Below, in pieces: positions 1 through 6,423 of a stretch of 13,856 bases of DNA. The stretch spans positions 3,470-17,325 of the forward strand of contig DJNY01000187.1 of NCBI GenBank assembly GCA_002441865.1, read 5' to 3'. A program made the position numbers and the translations under genes. The first letter of the stretch is position 1, and each line of letters starts with the position of its first letter. This stretch comes from Lachnospiraceae bacterium UBA6452 (GTDB lineage Bacteria > Bacillota > Clostridia > Lachnospirales > Lachnospiraceae). Under the pieces are notes generated by a model, which was not told where the DNA came from, ran no database searches, and was given only the letters and a program-made list of their open reading frames with translations.

Positions 1-23
1 TTTTACTATTAAATATATCAGGA

Positions 24-170
24 AAGGAGGGTACAGAAGATGGCCTCTGGCATACATAAAATCAGAAGACAGAAAGGAAAAATACTCCAGACACAATTTT
101 ATTATCCCGTTCAATCGAACAACAATCTCCCAAAAAAGATCTGCCAGAGACCATTTTCTGTACCCTCCTT
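24..170. repeat. 29-nt near-perfect inverted repeat spanning a start codon
   Basis: The left arm is 24-52 and the right arm 142-170, with an 89-nt spacer (53-141). Paired base by base, 27 of 29 positions are complementary; G39/T155 would be a G-U pair in RNA and C44/A150 is a mismatch. The left arm holds the ribosome site GGAGGG and the ATG of the first gene. The right arm read on the minus strand holds the same site and an ATG at 154-152. In mRNA this helix would hide the start; in DNA it has the shape of a short invertible or duplicated segment. Confidence 0.85.
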
Positions 171-828
171 CCATAGGCGGCGGATGGATCGGGGAAGCAT
201 GACCGTAGAAGCTGCACTTGTTGTTCCGCTCTTTTTGATCGGATGTCTTATGCTGTTATCGATCGTAACAATAACCCGGGATTCTATGGATCGACAGTTA
301 AAGCTGCATAAGACAGCCAGAGAAATGGCGGTTCTGGCTTCTGCTGTGCAGAGCAGCCAGAGTGATATGATCCGTCTGCGCCGAGTTTATCCGGTTTCTC
401 TGACACCCAAATGTCCGGGCATACAGACGATCCTTCTGGAAAATCACTGTGTTGTTCATAAATTCAACGGTTATGATGCGTCAAACGGGGATGTGACGGG
501 AGAAAGTGAGGTTTATGTTTATCTGACGGAGCATGGAACGGTTTATCACAGAAAAAGAAGCTGTAAGCATATAAATATCGATATTTTACCTGTCAGTGGC
601 AGAGATGTCGGTGCAAAAAGAAACAAAGATGGAAAAATTTATTATACATGTAAAAAATGTCTGAAGCTGACGAAGGCAGAACTAAAACAGACAACCGTGT
701 TTATTACAGATTATGGCGTAAAGTATCACACAGAGATCACCTGTCCGGATCTGAAACGGAGTCTGCGTGTTGTATTGTTGTCGCAGGCAGAAGGGAGAGC
801 AGCGTGTAAAGACTGCTGCAGGGAATAA
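40..828 (+). CDS. TadE-like pseudopilin with tandem Cys/His C-terminal motifs
   Basis: Likely a minor pseudopilin of a Tad/Flp pilus, 262 aa. A class III-type prepilin signal is visible: Gly52 followed by S-M-T-V-Glu57 (Glu at +5) and a hydrophobic helix at about 57-78, so cleavage by a prepilin peptidase after Gly52 is expected. The exported part ends in two related units, H170-x4-C175 ... C204-x2-C207 and H230-x4-C235 ... C256-x2-C259, each opened by a V-Y/F-[VI]-x3-x2-G-x-[VK]-Y-H strand; they could bind metal or form disulfides. The start at 40 has a strong site (GGAGGG, 27-31), but the 52-residue leader is long and unlike a protein domain, and both site and start lie inside an inverted repeat. 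ATG 184 (residue 49, Met-Asp-Arg-Gly) is an alternative start with a weaker site. A prepilin peptidase gene follows directly. Confidence 0.8.
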   Translation: MASGIHKIRRQKGKILQTQFYYPVQSNNNLPKKICQRPFSVPSFHRRRMDRGSMTVEAALVVPLFLIGCLMLLSIVTITRDSMDRQLKLHKTAREMAVLASAVQSSQSDMIRLRRVYPVSLTPKCPGIQTILLENHCVVHKFNGYDASNGDVTGESEVYVYLTEHGTVYHRKRSCKHINIDILPVSGRDVGAKRNKDGKIYYTCKKCLKLTKAELKQTTVFITDYGVKYHTEITCPDLKRSLRVVLLSQAEGRAACKDCCRE

Positions 829-829
829 A

Positions 830-1243
830 ATGAGGCGGGAGTGGATCGGATTTCTTTTTCTGCTTTTGTTATCTGTGCGGGATATCAGAGAAAAAAAGGT
901 GAATATTATTTTTATTTTGCCGGCGGTCATACTTGCATTTTATCAAATGCCGGATGGGTTTTTGCAGGCAGCAGTACCGGGCTTTCTTTTCAGTATTCTT
1001 TTGTTTGTTCTTTCCTTTCTGACAAAGGAAGCGATCGGAATGGGAGATGCTTTTGCGGTTTTGCTGTGTGCATGCTATCTGCCCTTTTATTCCTTGTTTT
1101 TTATTTTCGTGGCGGGGCTTTTTATGGCAGGTGTTGTGGGGGTGTTTCTTATTTTGATACGAAAAGGAAACAGAAAGACGGAAATCCCTTATCTTCCGTT
1201 TCTTTCGTTTTCATATTTGATCTATCTAGTTAGTAGTTTCTGA
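830..1243 (+). CDS. prepilin peptidase, A24 family (TadV/CpaA-like)
   Basis: A membrane aspartic protease expected to cleave the Gly-x4-Glu leaders of the neighbouring pseudopilins and Flp pilins at the cytoplasmic face. The 137-aa product is almost entirely hydrophobic, with about four or five membrane segments. Both catalytic aspartates of the family are visible: Asp18 in the motif S-V-R-D-I-R after the first helix, and Asp73 in G-M-G-D (70-73). There is no N-terminal methyltransferase domain, as usual for small Tad-type enzymes. I chose ATG 830, one base past the upstream stop, with a weak AGGG site; an upstream in-frame ATG at 767 would overlap the previous gene by about 20 codons and add a polar stretch foreign to the family. 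Confidence 0.85.
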   Translation: MRREWIGFLFLLLLSVRDIREKKVNIIFILPAVILAFYQMPDGFLQAAVPGFLFSILLFVLSFLTKEAIGMGDAFAVLLCACYLPFYSLFFIFVAGLFMAGVVGVFLILIRKGNRKTEIPYLPFLSFSYLIYLVSSF

Positions 1244-1251
1244 GGGATAAG

Positions 1252-1317
1252 ATGATCAGCAATGGTTCCGTTATTCAAACACAGCGTGTTTTGGCTTTTG
1301 AATCTGACATCATATAA
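1252..1317 (+). CDS. candidate 21-residue small ORF
   Basis: In the 124-nt gap between the prepilin peptidase and the second pseudopilin, an ATG at 1252 opens 21 codons ending in TAA. A GAGGG ribosome-like site stands about five bases upstream. The peptide begins MISNGSVIQT and has no recognisable motif. It could be a leader peptide or chance; there is no codon-conservation evidence. Confidence 0.15.
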   Translation: MISNGSVIQTQRVLAFESDII

Positions 1318-1318
1318 A
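1291..1318 (+). promoter_or_regulatory. possible sigma-A-type promoter
   Basis: TTGGCT (1291-1296) and TATAAA (1313-1318) are separated by 16 bases, 50 nt before the second TadE-like gene. The gap is the longest within this part of the Tad operon, so an internal promoter is plausible. The -35 box is only moderate. Confidence 0.3.
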
Positions 1319-1367
1319 TCATAGAAAAAACAGACAGATATATAGGAATGAAATTGGAGATCAGGAA

Positions 1368-1889
1368 ATGAAAATGAAAGGAACGGAAAGCAGAAAAATA
1401 AAAAGAATACGGACAGAAAAATACGACAGAAAGGGCAGTGCAACTGTGGAGGCTGCATTTCTTCTTCCTCTTCTACTGGCACTTTTTATGCTGCTGACGG
1501 AAACAGCTCTTTTCTTTTATAACCGCGCAGCAGCGGTGGATCTGACCGGACAGGCTGTGATCCATGGTGCGCAGATGGAGCACGCAGGAAGGCGTGAAAT
1601 AGAGGATAAGATTTTGAAAGAAATGCAGGAAATGGGGAAAAAGAGGCTGGTTTTTCTAACAGATGTGGATTATTCGGTCTCCGTTTCCTTATCAGAGATC
1701 AAAGCACAGATCAGATTGGAACGAAAAAGCCCACTTACCCCCTTTTTCCGGGGGATGGGATTTCAGGAAGGGATATTTTCCGGACAGGTTGAGAAAAAGA
1801 TAAAACGCATAAACCCATCAAAAATAATCTGGGAATCGCATCGGATCCGGCAGATCAGCAATGATACAAAAAGGGAGAACAAAGCATGA
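1368..1889 (+). CDS. TadE-like pseudopilin
   Basis: A second minor pseudopilin of the Tad pilus, 173 aa. A basic leader (1-23) ends in Gly23, followed by S-A-T-V-Glu28 and a hydrophobic segment at about 28-50, matching the G|x4-E prepilin processing rule; the rest would lie outside the membrane. The remainder is polar with an amphipathic stretch and no cysteines, in contrast to the first pseudopilin. The start has a GGAG site seven to nine bases upstream. It overlaps the next gene by four bases (ATGA at 1886), which indicates translational coupling. TadE and TadF cannot be told apart from the sequence alone. Confidence 0.82.
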   Translation: MKMKGTESRKIKRIRTEKYDRKGSATVEAAFLLPLLLALFMLLTETALFFYNRAAAVDLTGQAVIHGAQMEHAGRREIEDKILKEMQEMGKKRLVFLTDVDYSVSVSLSEIKAQIRLERKSPLTPFFRGMGFQEGIFSGQVEKKIKRINPSKIIWESHRIRQISNDTKRENKA

Positions 1890-2713
1890 AAATAGAATAT
1901 CAAAAACAGGCACAGGGAAGTTTTCTGATCCTGGGGGAAATGGAGCAGGCATCTGCATTTTTCCTGCAGATGCTGGCAGAAAATGATATCAGGGGACTTT
2001 TCCCGTGCAGTCTGCAAAATTTTAACGGAGAAAAGAGACTATCTTATGCTGTTTGTGGAAGTAATCTGGAAACACTGGCAAAAAGACAGGCTCTGACGGC
2101 AGCAGACATACAGACGCTTTTTACAGCTCTTTATCTGGTTCTGCTAAAACTGCAGGAGTATTTCCTGCCGGCAGATGGTTTACTGCTTTCTCCGCAGACG
2201 ATCTATTTTTATGAAGGATCTTTTTATTTCTGTTATGATCCTTCTGTTGCAGCAGATTTACAGGAAAAAATCACAGCTCTGGCACAGGAGCTTTTGAGCA
2301 TGATCGATCAGGAGGATGAATTTGCAGTTACCTATGCCTATCAGTTTTATAAGCTGGTGCGGGAAGACAGTCTGGGACTGGAAGCGATTCTGACGCGGAT
2401 CATAGAAAAACCGAAGGAAATAGAGAACACTGCGGATGTTTTACCAGAGCAACAAAAACAGGTGGAAGAAACAGAAAAAGAAGGAAAGGAACTACAAAAG
2501 AAACACAAAGCGGGTGATGCAGGAAATGTATGGCATAAAAGAGTATTGGTTCCGTTTTTCTTTACCTGTGTGATCGTTTTAAGCCTGATTTTTTCTGTCT
2601 ATTGCATCTGTAACGACAGAAATTCTGTTATAACAATGGGTTTTTCCGCTTTTTTCTGTTGCTGCGGAATATTTGGAAATGTAATTTTTTATCTGTATCG
2701 GAGGTCGCATTAG
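1886..2713 (+). CDS. DUF6382-type Tad-operon protein with two C-terminal membrane helices
   Basis: A 275-aa protein whose first 170 residues resemble the DUF6382 domain commonly found at the end of clostridial Tad operons; this assignment is from memory of the family and its biochemical role is unknown to me. The domain is followed by a charged Glu/Lys-rich linker (about 175-210) and two hydrophobic segments, about 219-241 and 248-270, ending in a short basic tail. As I recall, related proteins usually carry a phosphopeptide-binding FHA domain after the membrane part; none is present here because the reading frame stops at 2713. The gene starts in the ATGA overlap with the upstream pseudopilin, so it belongs to the same operon. 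Its N-terminus is likely cytoplasmic, near the pilus motor. Confidence 0.6.
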   Translation: MKIEYQKQAQGSFLILGEMEQASAFFLQMLAENDIRGLFPCSLQNFNGEKRLSYAVCGSNLETLAKRQALTAADIQTLFTALYLVLLKLQEYFLPADGLLLSPQTIYFYEGSFYFCYDPSVAADLQEKITALAQELLSMIDQEDEFAVTYAYQFYKLVREDSLGLEAILTRIIEKPKEIENTADVLPEQQKQVEETEKEGKELQKKHKAGDAGNVWHKRVLVPFFFTCVIVLSLIFSVYCICNDRNSVITMGFSAFFCCCGIFGNVIFYLYRRSH

Positions 2714-2725
2714 CCACTGCTAACA

Positions 2726-2754
2726 TTGACATCAAAGGAAAGAAATGTTACCCT
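2726..2754 (+). promoter_or_regulatory. possible promoter of the rhomboid operon
   Basis: A perfect TTGACA (2726-2731) is followed after 17 bases by TACCCT (2749-2754), which keeps the T, A and final T of a -10 box but is otherwise poor. It sits between the Tad operon end and the rhomboid gene, where a new transcription unit is expected. The -10 overlaps the left arm of a hairpin or operator. Confidence 0.35.
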
Positions 2755-2776
2755 TTTAAAGATAGAAAAGGGTAAC
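2747..2776. promoter_or_regulatory. 11-bp perfect inverted repeat before the rhomboid gene
   Basis: GTTACCCTTTT (2747-2757) and AAAAGGGTAAC (2766-2776) are exact reverse complements around an 8-nt loop. The right arm contains the AAAGGG ribosome site of the rhomboid gene (ATG 2780), so an RNA hairpin would mask it. It could instead be a repressor operator, or a weak terminator of the Tad operon; no clean U-tract follows, which argues against the last. Confidence 0.6.
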
Positions 2777-2779
2777 TTT

Positions 2780-3832
2780 ATGAATGAAAAACTAGAAGAT
2801 TTTTTTATAGACCAGGGATTTAAAAAGCTGATGGAATTTGTTCCCGGCTTTGCGGTTTATTTCATTATGGAAAACAAATATGCGAATGCGGTCTGTCTGA
2901 TCGACCAGACAGCGCATCCGGAAGTTACCGCAGAGCAATATGAGCAGATCACAAAGAAGATCAGCTGGCGTTTTGTAGATGGTGGCTGTCTGGATGTACA
3001 TATGTTATCTCTGATCCTGACAGATGATGAAGATGCTGCAATGCATCTATCCGGCGATGATGCGTTCTGCTGGCTGATCCTCAAGCAGGAAAACCGGCTT
3101 CTGATCCCGGAAGGCAGAGCAGAAGATTTTTATGGTATGAAAGAGCTTCTGACAAAATGTCTGGAAGAGCCGTATGTACCAAAGGGCAGACTGGAAGATC
3201 CAATCGTTTATGATGCCAGAGGGCAGCAGTTTTATAAAAGCATCAAAGAAAGACCACTTGTCAATCATGCGATCTTTATTATCAATGCTCTTGTATTTAC
3301 AGCCTGTATCCTGACGGGAGATTATCTGTATGACAGAGGGGTGTTAAACCGGGATCTGGTATATAACGGCGGACAATGGTACAGAATCGTGACCTGCATG
3401 TTTCTGCATGCGGATATCACGCATCTGGTCGGCAATATGATGCTGCTTTATTTCTTAGGGGATATTGTAGAGCGTGCGCTCGGACATTTTAAATATCTGC
3501 TTTTGTATCTGGGAAGCGGAATTGCAGGAAGCTTTGCATCTATGGCATTTTCGTATTACTTTATGGATGACAGAAGTTCACTTGGTGCAAGTGGAGCGAT
3601 CTTTGGCATGATTGGCGGACTTTTGTGGGTTCTTCTGCGCAACAGAGGAAAGCTGGAGATCATGACGGTTCCGAAGATCCTGTTTTTGATCAGTTATTCT
3701 TTATTTTCAGGATTTACGGGCAGTAATATTGACAATGCAGCGCATGTAGGCGGTTTATTCAGTGGATTTATTCTGGCGATCCTTTTATATAGGAAGAAAC
3801 GAAAAAAACCGCAGGAAAGCAGAAACGGATAA
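2780..3832 (+). CDS. rhomboid family intramembrane serine protease
   Basis: A multi-pass protease that cuts substrates within the membrane, 350 aa from ATG 2780. The first about 160 residues form a soluble, probably cytoplasmic domain. The rhomboid core follows: a helix at about 162-182, the W-Y-R motif (W200, R202), H210 and N219 in the loop and helix around T-H-L-x2-N-M, the catalytic Ser271 in G-A-S-G and the catalytic His322 in A-A-H-V-G-G. All expected active-site residues are present, so it is likely active. An in-frame TTG at 2726 would add 18 residues encoded across the hairpin; ATG 2780, with an AAAGGG site seven bases upstream, is preferred. It leads a five-gene operon with 20 nt to the next gene. 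The substrate is unknown. Confidence 0.92.
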   Translation: MNEKLEDFFIDQGFKKLMEFVPGFAVYFIMENKYANAVCLIDQTAHPEVTAEQYEQITKKISWRFVDGGCLDVHMLSLILTDDEDAAMHLSGDDAFCWLILKQENRLLIPEGRAEDFYGMKELLTKCLEEPYVPKGRLEDPIVYDARGQQFYKSIKERPLVNHAIFIINALVFTACILTGDYLYDRGVLNRDLVYNGGQWYRIVTCMFLHADITHLVGNMMLLYFLGDIVERALGHFKYLLLYLGSGIAGSFASMAFSYYFMDDRSSLGASGAIFGMIGGLLWVLLRNRGKLEIMTVPKILFLISYSLFSGFTGSNIDNAAHVGGLFSGFILAILLYRKKRKKPQESRNG

Positions 3833-3852
3833 AAACAGAGAGAAGGAAACAG

Positions 3853-4845
3853 ATGAAGATCAATATTTATTATGGCGGCAGAGGACTTGTAGATGATCCG
3901 ACGATCGTTGTGCTTGACAAGATGCAGGCAGTTTTAGAGGAACTGCATGTTTCTGTGGAGCGGTTCAATCTGTATGAAATGAAAAATGCACTCACAACAC
4001 TTCCGCTGACGCTCAAGGCAGCAGATGGTATTATTTTGGCAACTACCGTAGAATGGTTTGGCATTGGCGGGTATATGCAGAGTTTTTTAGACGCGATCTG
4101 GATGTACGGAGATAAGGATAAGATCCGTCAGATCTATATGTGTCCGGTTGTTATGAGTACAACTTATGGAGAGCGGGAAGCCAAGCTGAATCTGAGCAAT
4201 GCATGGGAAATTTTAGGCGGTCTTCCGGCAAGCGGTATTTGCGGTTATATTAAAGATGTTTATGAATTTGAGCAAAATAAAGAATATGTGACGATCATTG
4301 AAAAGAAAGCAGAGGATCTTTACCGGACGATCCACCAGAAGATAAAAAGTCTTCCGGCAAGCAATCAGGCGGTCAATCAGAGCGTGGCACTTAATAAAGG
4401 AATGGAGCTGACGCCACAGGAATCGGAGCAGCTTTCCAAATATGCGTCCGATGAGATCTATGTGCAGAAGCAGAAAGAAGATATCCAGGAGCTGTCAGCA
4501 TTATTTAAGGGAATGCTCGGTAAACAGGAAAAAGCGCAGATGCAGCAGATTTATGCACCATTTAAAACACATTTTCATCCCTTGCCCGGACAAAAAGGTT
4601 TGTATAAAATAGAACTGACGGACAGAGAAGATGTATTTTATTTAAAAACAGAGCAGCATGAGCTGGAGATTTTAGAGGAAACGGAAGCGAAACCGGACAT
4701 AGAGATGACAATGACGGAAGAAGTACTGCAGAAGATCGTGCAGGGACAGGAAACTTTCCAAAAGGCATTTATGACAGGAAATATCAAAATGAAAGGTGAT
4801 TTTGGCCTGTTCCGTATGTTGGATGAAATGTTTGTATTTCGATAA
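3853..4845 (+). CDS. flavodoxin-like domain fused to SCP2 sterol-binding-like domain
   Basis: A 330-aa soluble protein of two parts. Residues about 1-165 have the alternating strand-helix pattern of flavodoxin/NADPH-dependent FMN reductase-like proteins, beginning M-K-I-N-I-Y-Y-G-G-R, with T-x-E-W-F-G-I-G-G-Y-M-Q (65-76) in the position of the conserved flavin-loop region. The phosphate-binding loop is unusual (G-G-R-G-L-V-D-D-P), so flavin binding is uncertain. Residues about 225-330 resemble an SCP2 lipid-carrier domain, with the typical M-T-x-E-x-L/V-x-K-I-x-x-G ... F-x-x-G-x-I-K-x-x-G-D series. A redox or lipid role is inferred only from domains. The ribosome site is AGAAGG, and the gene lies 20 nt after the rhomboid gene and 18 nt before the HIT gene, so co-transcription is likely. 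Confidence 0.75.
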   Translation: MKINIYYGGRGLVDDPTIVVLDKMQAVLEELHVSVERFNLYEMKNALTTLPLTLKAADGIILATTVEWFGIGGYMQSFLDAIWMYGDKDKIRQIYMCPVVMSTTYGEREAKLNLSNAWEILGGLPASGICGYIKDVYEFEQNKEYVTIIEKKAEDLYRTIHQKIKSLPASNQAVNQSVALNKGMELTPQESEQLSKYASDEIYVQKQKEDIQELSALFKGMLGKQEKAQMQQIYAPFKTHFHPLPGQKGLYKIELTDREDVFYLKTEQHELEILEETEAKPDIEMTMTEEVLQKIVQGQETFQKAFMTGNIKMKGDFGLFRMLDEMFVFR

Positions 4846-4863
4846 ACAGAAGGAGGAAATAGT

Positions 4864-5274
4864 ATGAAAAACGATTCATGTATTTTTTGTAAAATTGCAA
4901 ATGGAGAAATTCCATCCAAGACATTATATGAGGATGAGAAGTTCCGTGTGATCCTGGATCTGGGACCGGCGACAAGAGGACATGCGCTGATCCTGCCAAA
5001 AGATCATTATGCAGATCTGTATGAACTGCCGGAGGAAGAAGCAAAAGATGTGATCGTCCTTGCAAAGAAAATGGCAGCTAAAATGACAGAAAAGCTTGGC
5101 TGTGACGGCTTTAATCTGGTACAGAATAACGGAGAAGCAGCAGGACAGACTGTATTCCATTTCCATATGCATCTGATCCCGCGTTATAAAGAGGACGGAC
5201 AGAAGATCGGATGGAATCCGGGAAGCCCTTCCCAGGAAGAGCTGGAAGAGATCAAAGATCAGATTCTTTCCTAA
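4864..5274 (+). CDS. HIT family nucleotide hydrolase (HinT-like)
   Basis: A small cytoplasmic histidine-triad protein, 136 aa, the normal length. The diagnostic H-x-H-x-H motif is at His99-Phe-His101-Met-His103, followed by L-I-P-R-Y; the middle histidine is the nucleophile for cleaving nucleoside phosphoramidates in the HinT branch. The N-terminal C-I-F-C (Cys6, Cys9) and G-E-I-P are typical of bacterial HIT proteins, the cysteines forming part of a zinc site in some members. A strong AGGAGG site precedes ATG 4864. The physiological substrate is not deducible; the neighbours do not point to a single pathway. Confidence 0.93.
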   Translation: MKNDSCIFCKIANGEIPSKTLYEDEKFRVILDLGPATRGHALILPKDHYADLYELPEEEAKDVIVLAKKMAAKMTEKLGCDGFNLVQNNGEAAGQTVFHFHMHLIPRYKEDGQKIGWNPGSPSQEELEEIKDQILS

Positions 5275-5321
5275 TAGAAAGATACAGGAAACAAAATCGA
5301 AAGATAAGAGAGGAATTGAAC

Positions 5322-5696
5322 ATGCAGGAATCAGGACAGACCTATCTGGAAACGATTTATTTACTGAAAAGAGAAAACGGACGTGTAAAATCCATCGATG
5401 TAGCAAAGGCACTTGGTTTTTCCAAGCCAAGTATCAGCCGTGCCATGGGTAAACTTAAGGCAGAAGGTTATCTGGAGGTGGGTGAAAAGGGTGAACTGGT
5501 CCTCACAAAGGAAGGAAATAAAATCGCGAAGGATCTTGTGGAAAAACAGGAAACCCTGACACAGTTTCTGATGATGACAGCGGATGTGGATCAGGAAACG
5601 GCAGAAGGCGATGCCAGAAAGATGATGCATTTTATCAGCAAAAAATCCTTTCAGGGTATCCAGAACTTTATCAAACAGGTAGAGGAACTTAATTAG
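5322..5696 (+). CDS. DtxR/MntR-like transcriptional regulator lacking most metal ligands
   Basis: A 124-aa winged-helix regulator matching the N-terminal DNA-binding and dimerisation parts of DtxR/MntR: Y-L-E-T-I-Y-L-L at 8-15, the recognition helix region S-K-P-S-I-S-R-A-M at 34-42, the wing with L-V-L-T-K-E-G (59-65), then the dimerisation helices. Compared with B. subtilis MntR as I remember it (ligands D8, E11, H77, E99, E102, H103), the matching residues here are T7, E10, Q76, R99, M102 and H103, so only two of six remain. Metal sensing is therefore doubtful. The C-terminal SH3-like domain of DtxR is also absent. ATG 5322 has an AGAGGA site; an in-frame start at 5211 would lie inside the HIT gene and is rejected. 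It is probably cotranscribed with the TetR gene 17 nt downstream. Confidence 0.82.
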   Translation: MQESGQTYLETIYLLKRENGRVKSIDVAKALGFSKPSISRAMGKLKAEGYLEVGEKGELVLTKEGNKIAKDLVEKQETLTQFLMMTADVDQETAEGDARKMMHFISKKSFQGIQNFIKQVEELN

Positions 5697-5713
5697 AAAA
5701 TTGGAGGAAAGAC

Positions 5714-6280
5714 ATGCAGACGAAACCGGACGTAGAGCAGATGCTCATGCAGTCTTTGAAAGAGCTTGTACTTGTAATACCTCTTGAAAAAATCACAATT
5801 AAAGAAATCACGGATAAGGCGCAGGTGATCCGTCCGACCTTTTATAACCATTTTCAGGATAAATATGAGGTGATTGAACGTATCATAAAAGATGAGATCC
5901 TGCAGCCGATCCGTCCCCTTTTGAAGAATGATATGATCGATGAATCCATGATCCTGATCTTTACCAATCTGCAAAAGGAAAAAGAATTTTATACAAAGCT
6001 GGCAAAAACAACAGGGCAGAACAGCTTTGAGGAAATTGTCAAAAAGTGCGTAGAAGAATTACTTCTCGAGTTCATGATCTCTAAAACGGGAGAAAAGGTC
6101 GTGAAAGACAAGTGGCTGACACCGTCGATGATCGCCAAATATTATGCGCAGTCCATGACATTCGTTGTCATGAACTGGATCCAGAGTGGAATGCCCCTCT
6201 CTCCAAGGGAGATCGCAGAGGTTTATGACTATATCATTACAAGATCCATGCAGGATATCATAGACGAGTTAAAGGAGTAA
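5714..6280 (+). CDS. TetR/AcrR family transcriptional regulator
   Basis: A 188-aa repressor-type protein. The TetR helix-turn-helix lies at about 27-48, with I-T-I-K-E-I-T-D-K-A followed by R-P-T-F-Y-N-H-F-Q-D-K, the family's hallmark. The C-terminal part is an all-helical ligand/dimer domain of the type seen in DhaS-like regulators (Y-x-x-S at 168-171 region, N-W-I-x-S-G). A strong GGAGGA site precedes ATG 5714. It is the last gene of the rhomboid operon and is directly followed by a 36-bp palindrome, a terminator and the MMPL operon, so it is the likely regulator of that export operon. The ligand is unknown. Confidence 0.92.
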   Translation: MQTKPDVEQMLMQSLKELVLVIPLEKITIKEITDKAQVIRPTFYNHFQDKYEVIERIIKDEILQPIRPLLKNDMIDESMILIFTNLQKEKEFYTKLAKTTGQNSFEEIVKKCVEELLLEFMISKTGEKVVKDKWLTPSMIAKYYAQSMTFVVMNWIQSGMPLSPREIAEVYDYIITRSMQDIIDELKE

Positions 6281-6290
6281 GTTACATCTA

Positions 6291-6308
6291 ACATTTTTTT
6301 GAAAATGT
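6291..6308. repeat. short 7-bp hairpin after the TetR gene
   Basis: ACATTTT (6291-6297) and AAAATGT (6302-6308) pair around a TTTG loop. It is AT-rich with no U-tract and is too weak for a terminator, but it adjoins the palindrome and a TTGAAA (6299-6304) that could be a -35 box. Confidence 0.3.
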
Positions 6309-6312
6309 AATA

Positions 6313-6348
6313 ATCTGATATACAAATCGGTCAATTTGTATATCAGAT
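6313..6348. promoter_or_regulatory. 36-bp perfect palindrome, probable TetR operator
   Basis: Two exact 15-nt arms, ATCTGATATACAAAT (6313-6327) and its reverse complement (6334-6348), flank CGGTCA. Size, symmetry and location just downstream of the TetR gene and before the MMPL operon suit a TetR-family operator. TTGAAA (6299-6304) followed after 16 bases by TACAAA (6321-6326) would put a promoter under it. It could also fold as an RNA hairpin. Confidence 0.6.
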
Positions 6349-6359
6349 GAGAACAAAGA

Positions 6360-6397
6360 AAAAGAATTGCATCTTCCTAAATGCAGTTCTTTTTTTT
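6360..6397 (+). terminator. rho-independent terminator between the TetR and MMPL genes
   Basis: AGAATTGCAT (6363-6372) pairs with ATGCAGTTCT (6381-6390), with one G-U pair, around an 8-nt loop, and is followed by a run of Ts to 6397. It probably ends the rhomboid-to-TetR operon. If the MMPL promoter lies under the upstream palindrome, it would act as an attenuator in the leader instead. Confidence 0.8.
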
Positions 6398-6402
6398 ATA
6401 CT
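6397..6402 (+). promoter_or_regulatory. possible -10 box for the MMPL operon
   Basis: TATACT directly follows the terminator T-run and matches five of six consensus bases. The -35 position at 17-bp spacing (TTCCTA, 6374-6379) is weak and falls in the terminator loop. Confidence 0.25.
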
Positions 6403-6423
6403 GCTTGCAGAGTAAGAGAAATA

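Noticed and set aside
767..829. Upstream in-frame start for the prepilin peptidase
   Set aside because: It would overlap the pseudopilin gene by about 20 codons and adds a polar, non-family stretch; ATG 830 gives a normal peptidase.
1278..1293. AAACAC-AGC-GTGTTT mini hairpin as a terminator of the peptidase gene
   Set aside because: The stem is only six pairs, the loop is three bases and no uninterrupted U-tract follows.
5211..5321. Upstream in-frame start for the DtxR-like gene
   Set aside because: It falls inside the HIT coding region; ATG 5322 matches the usual MntR start.
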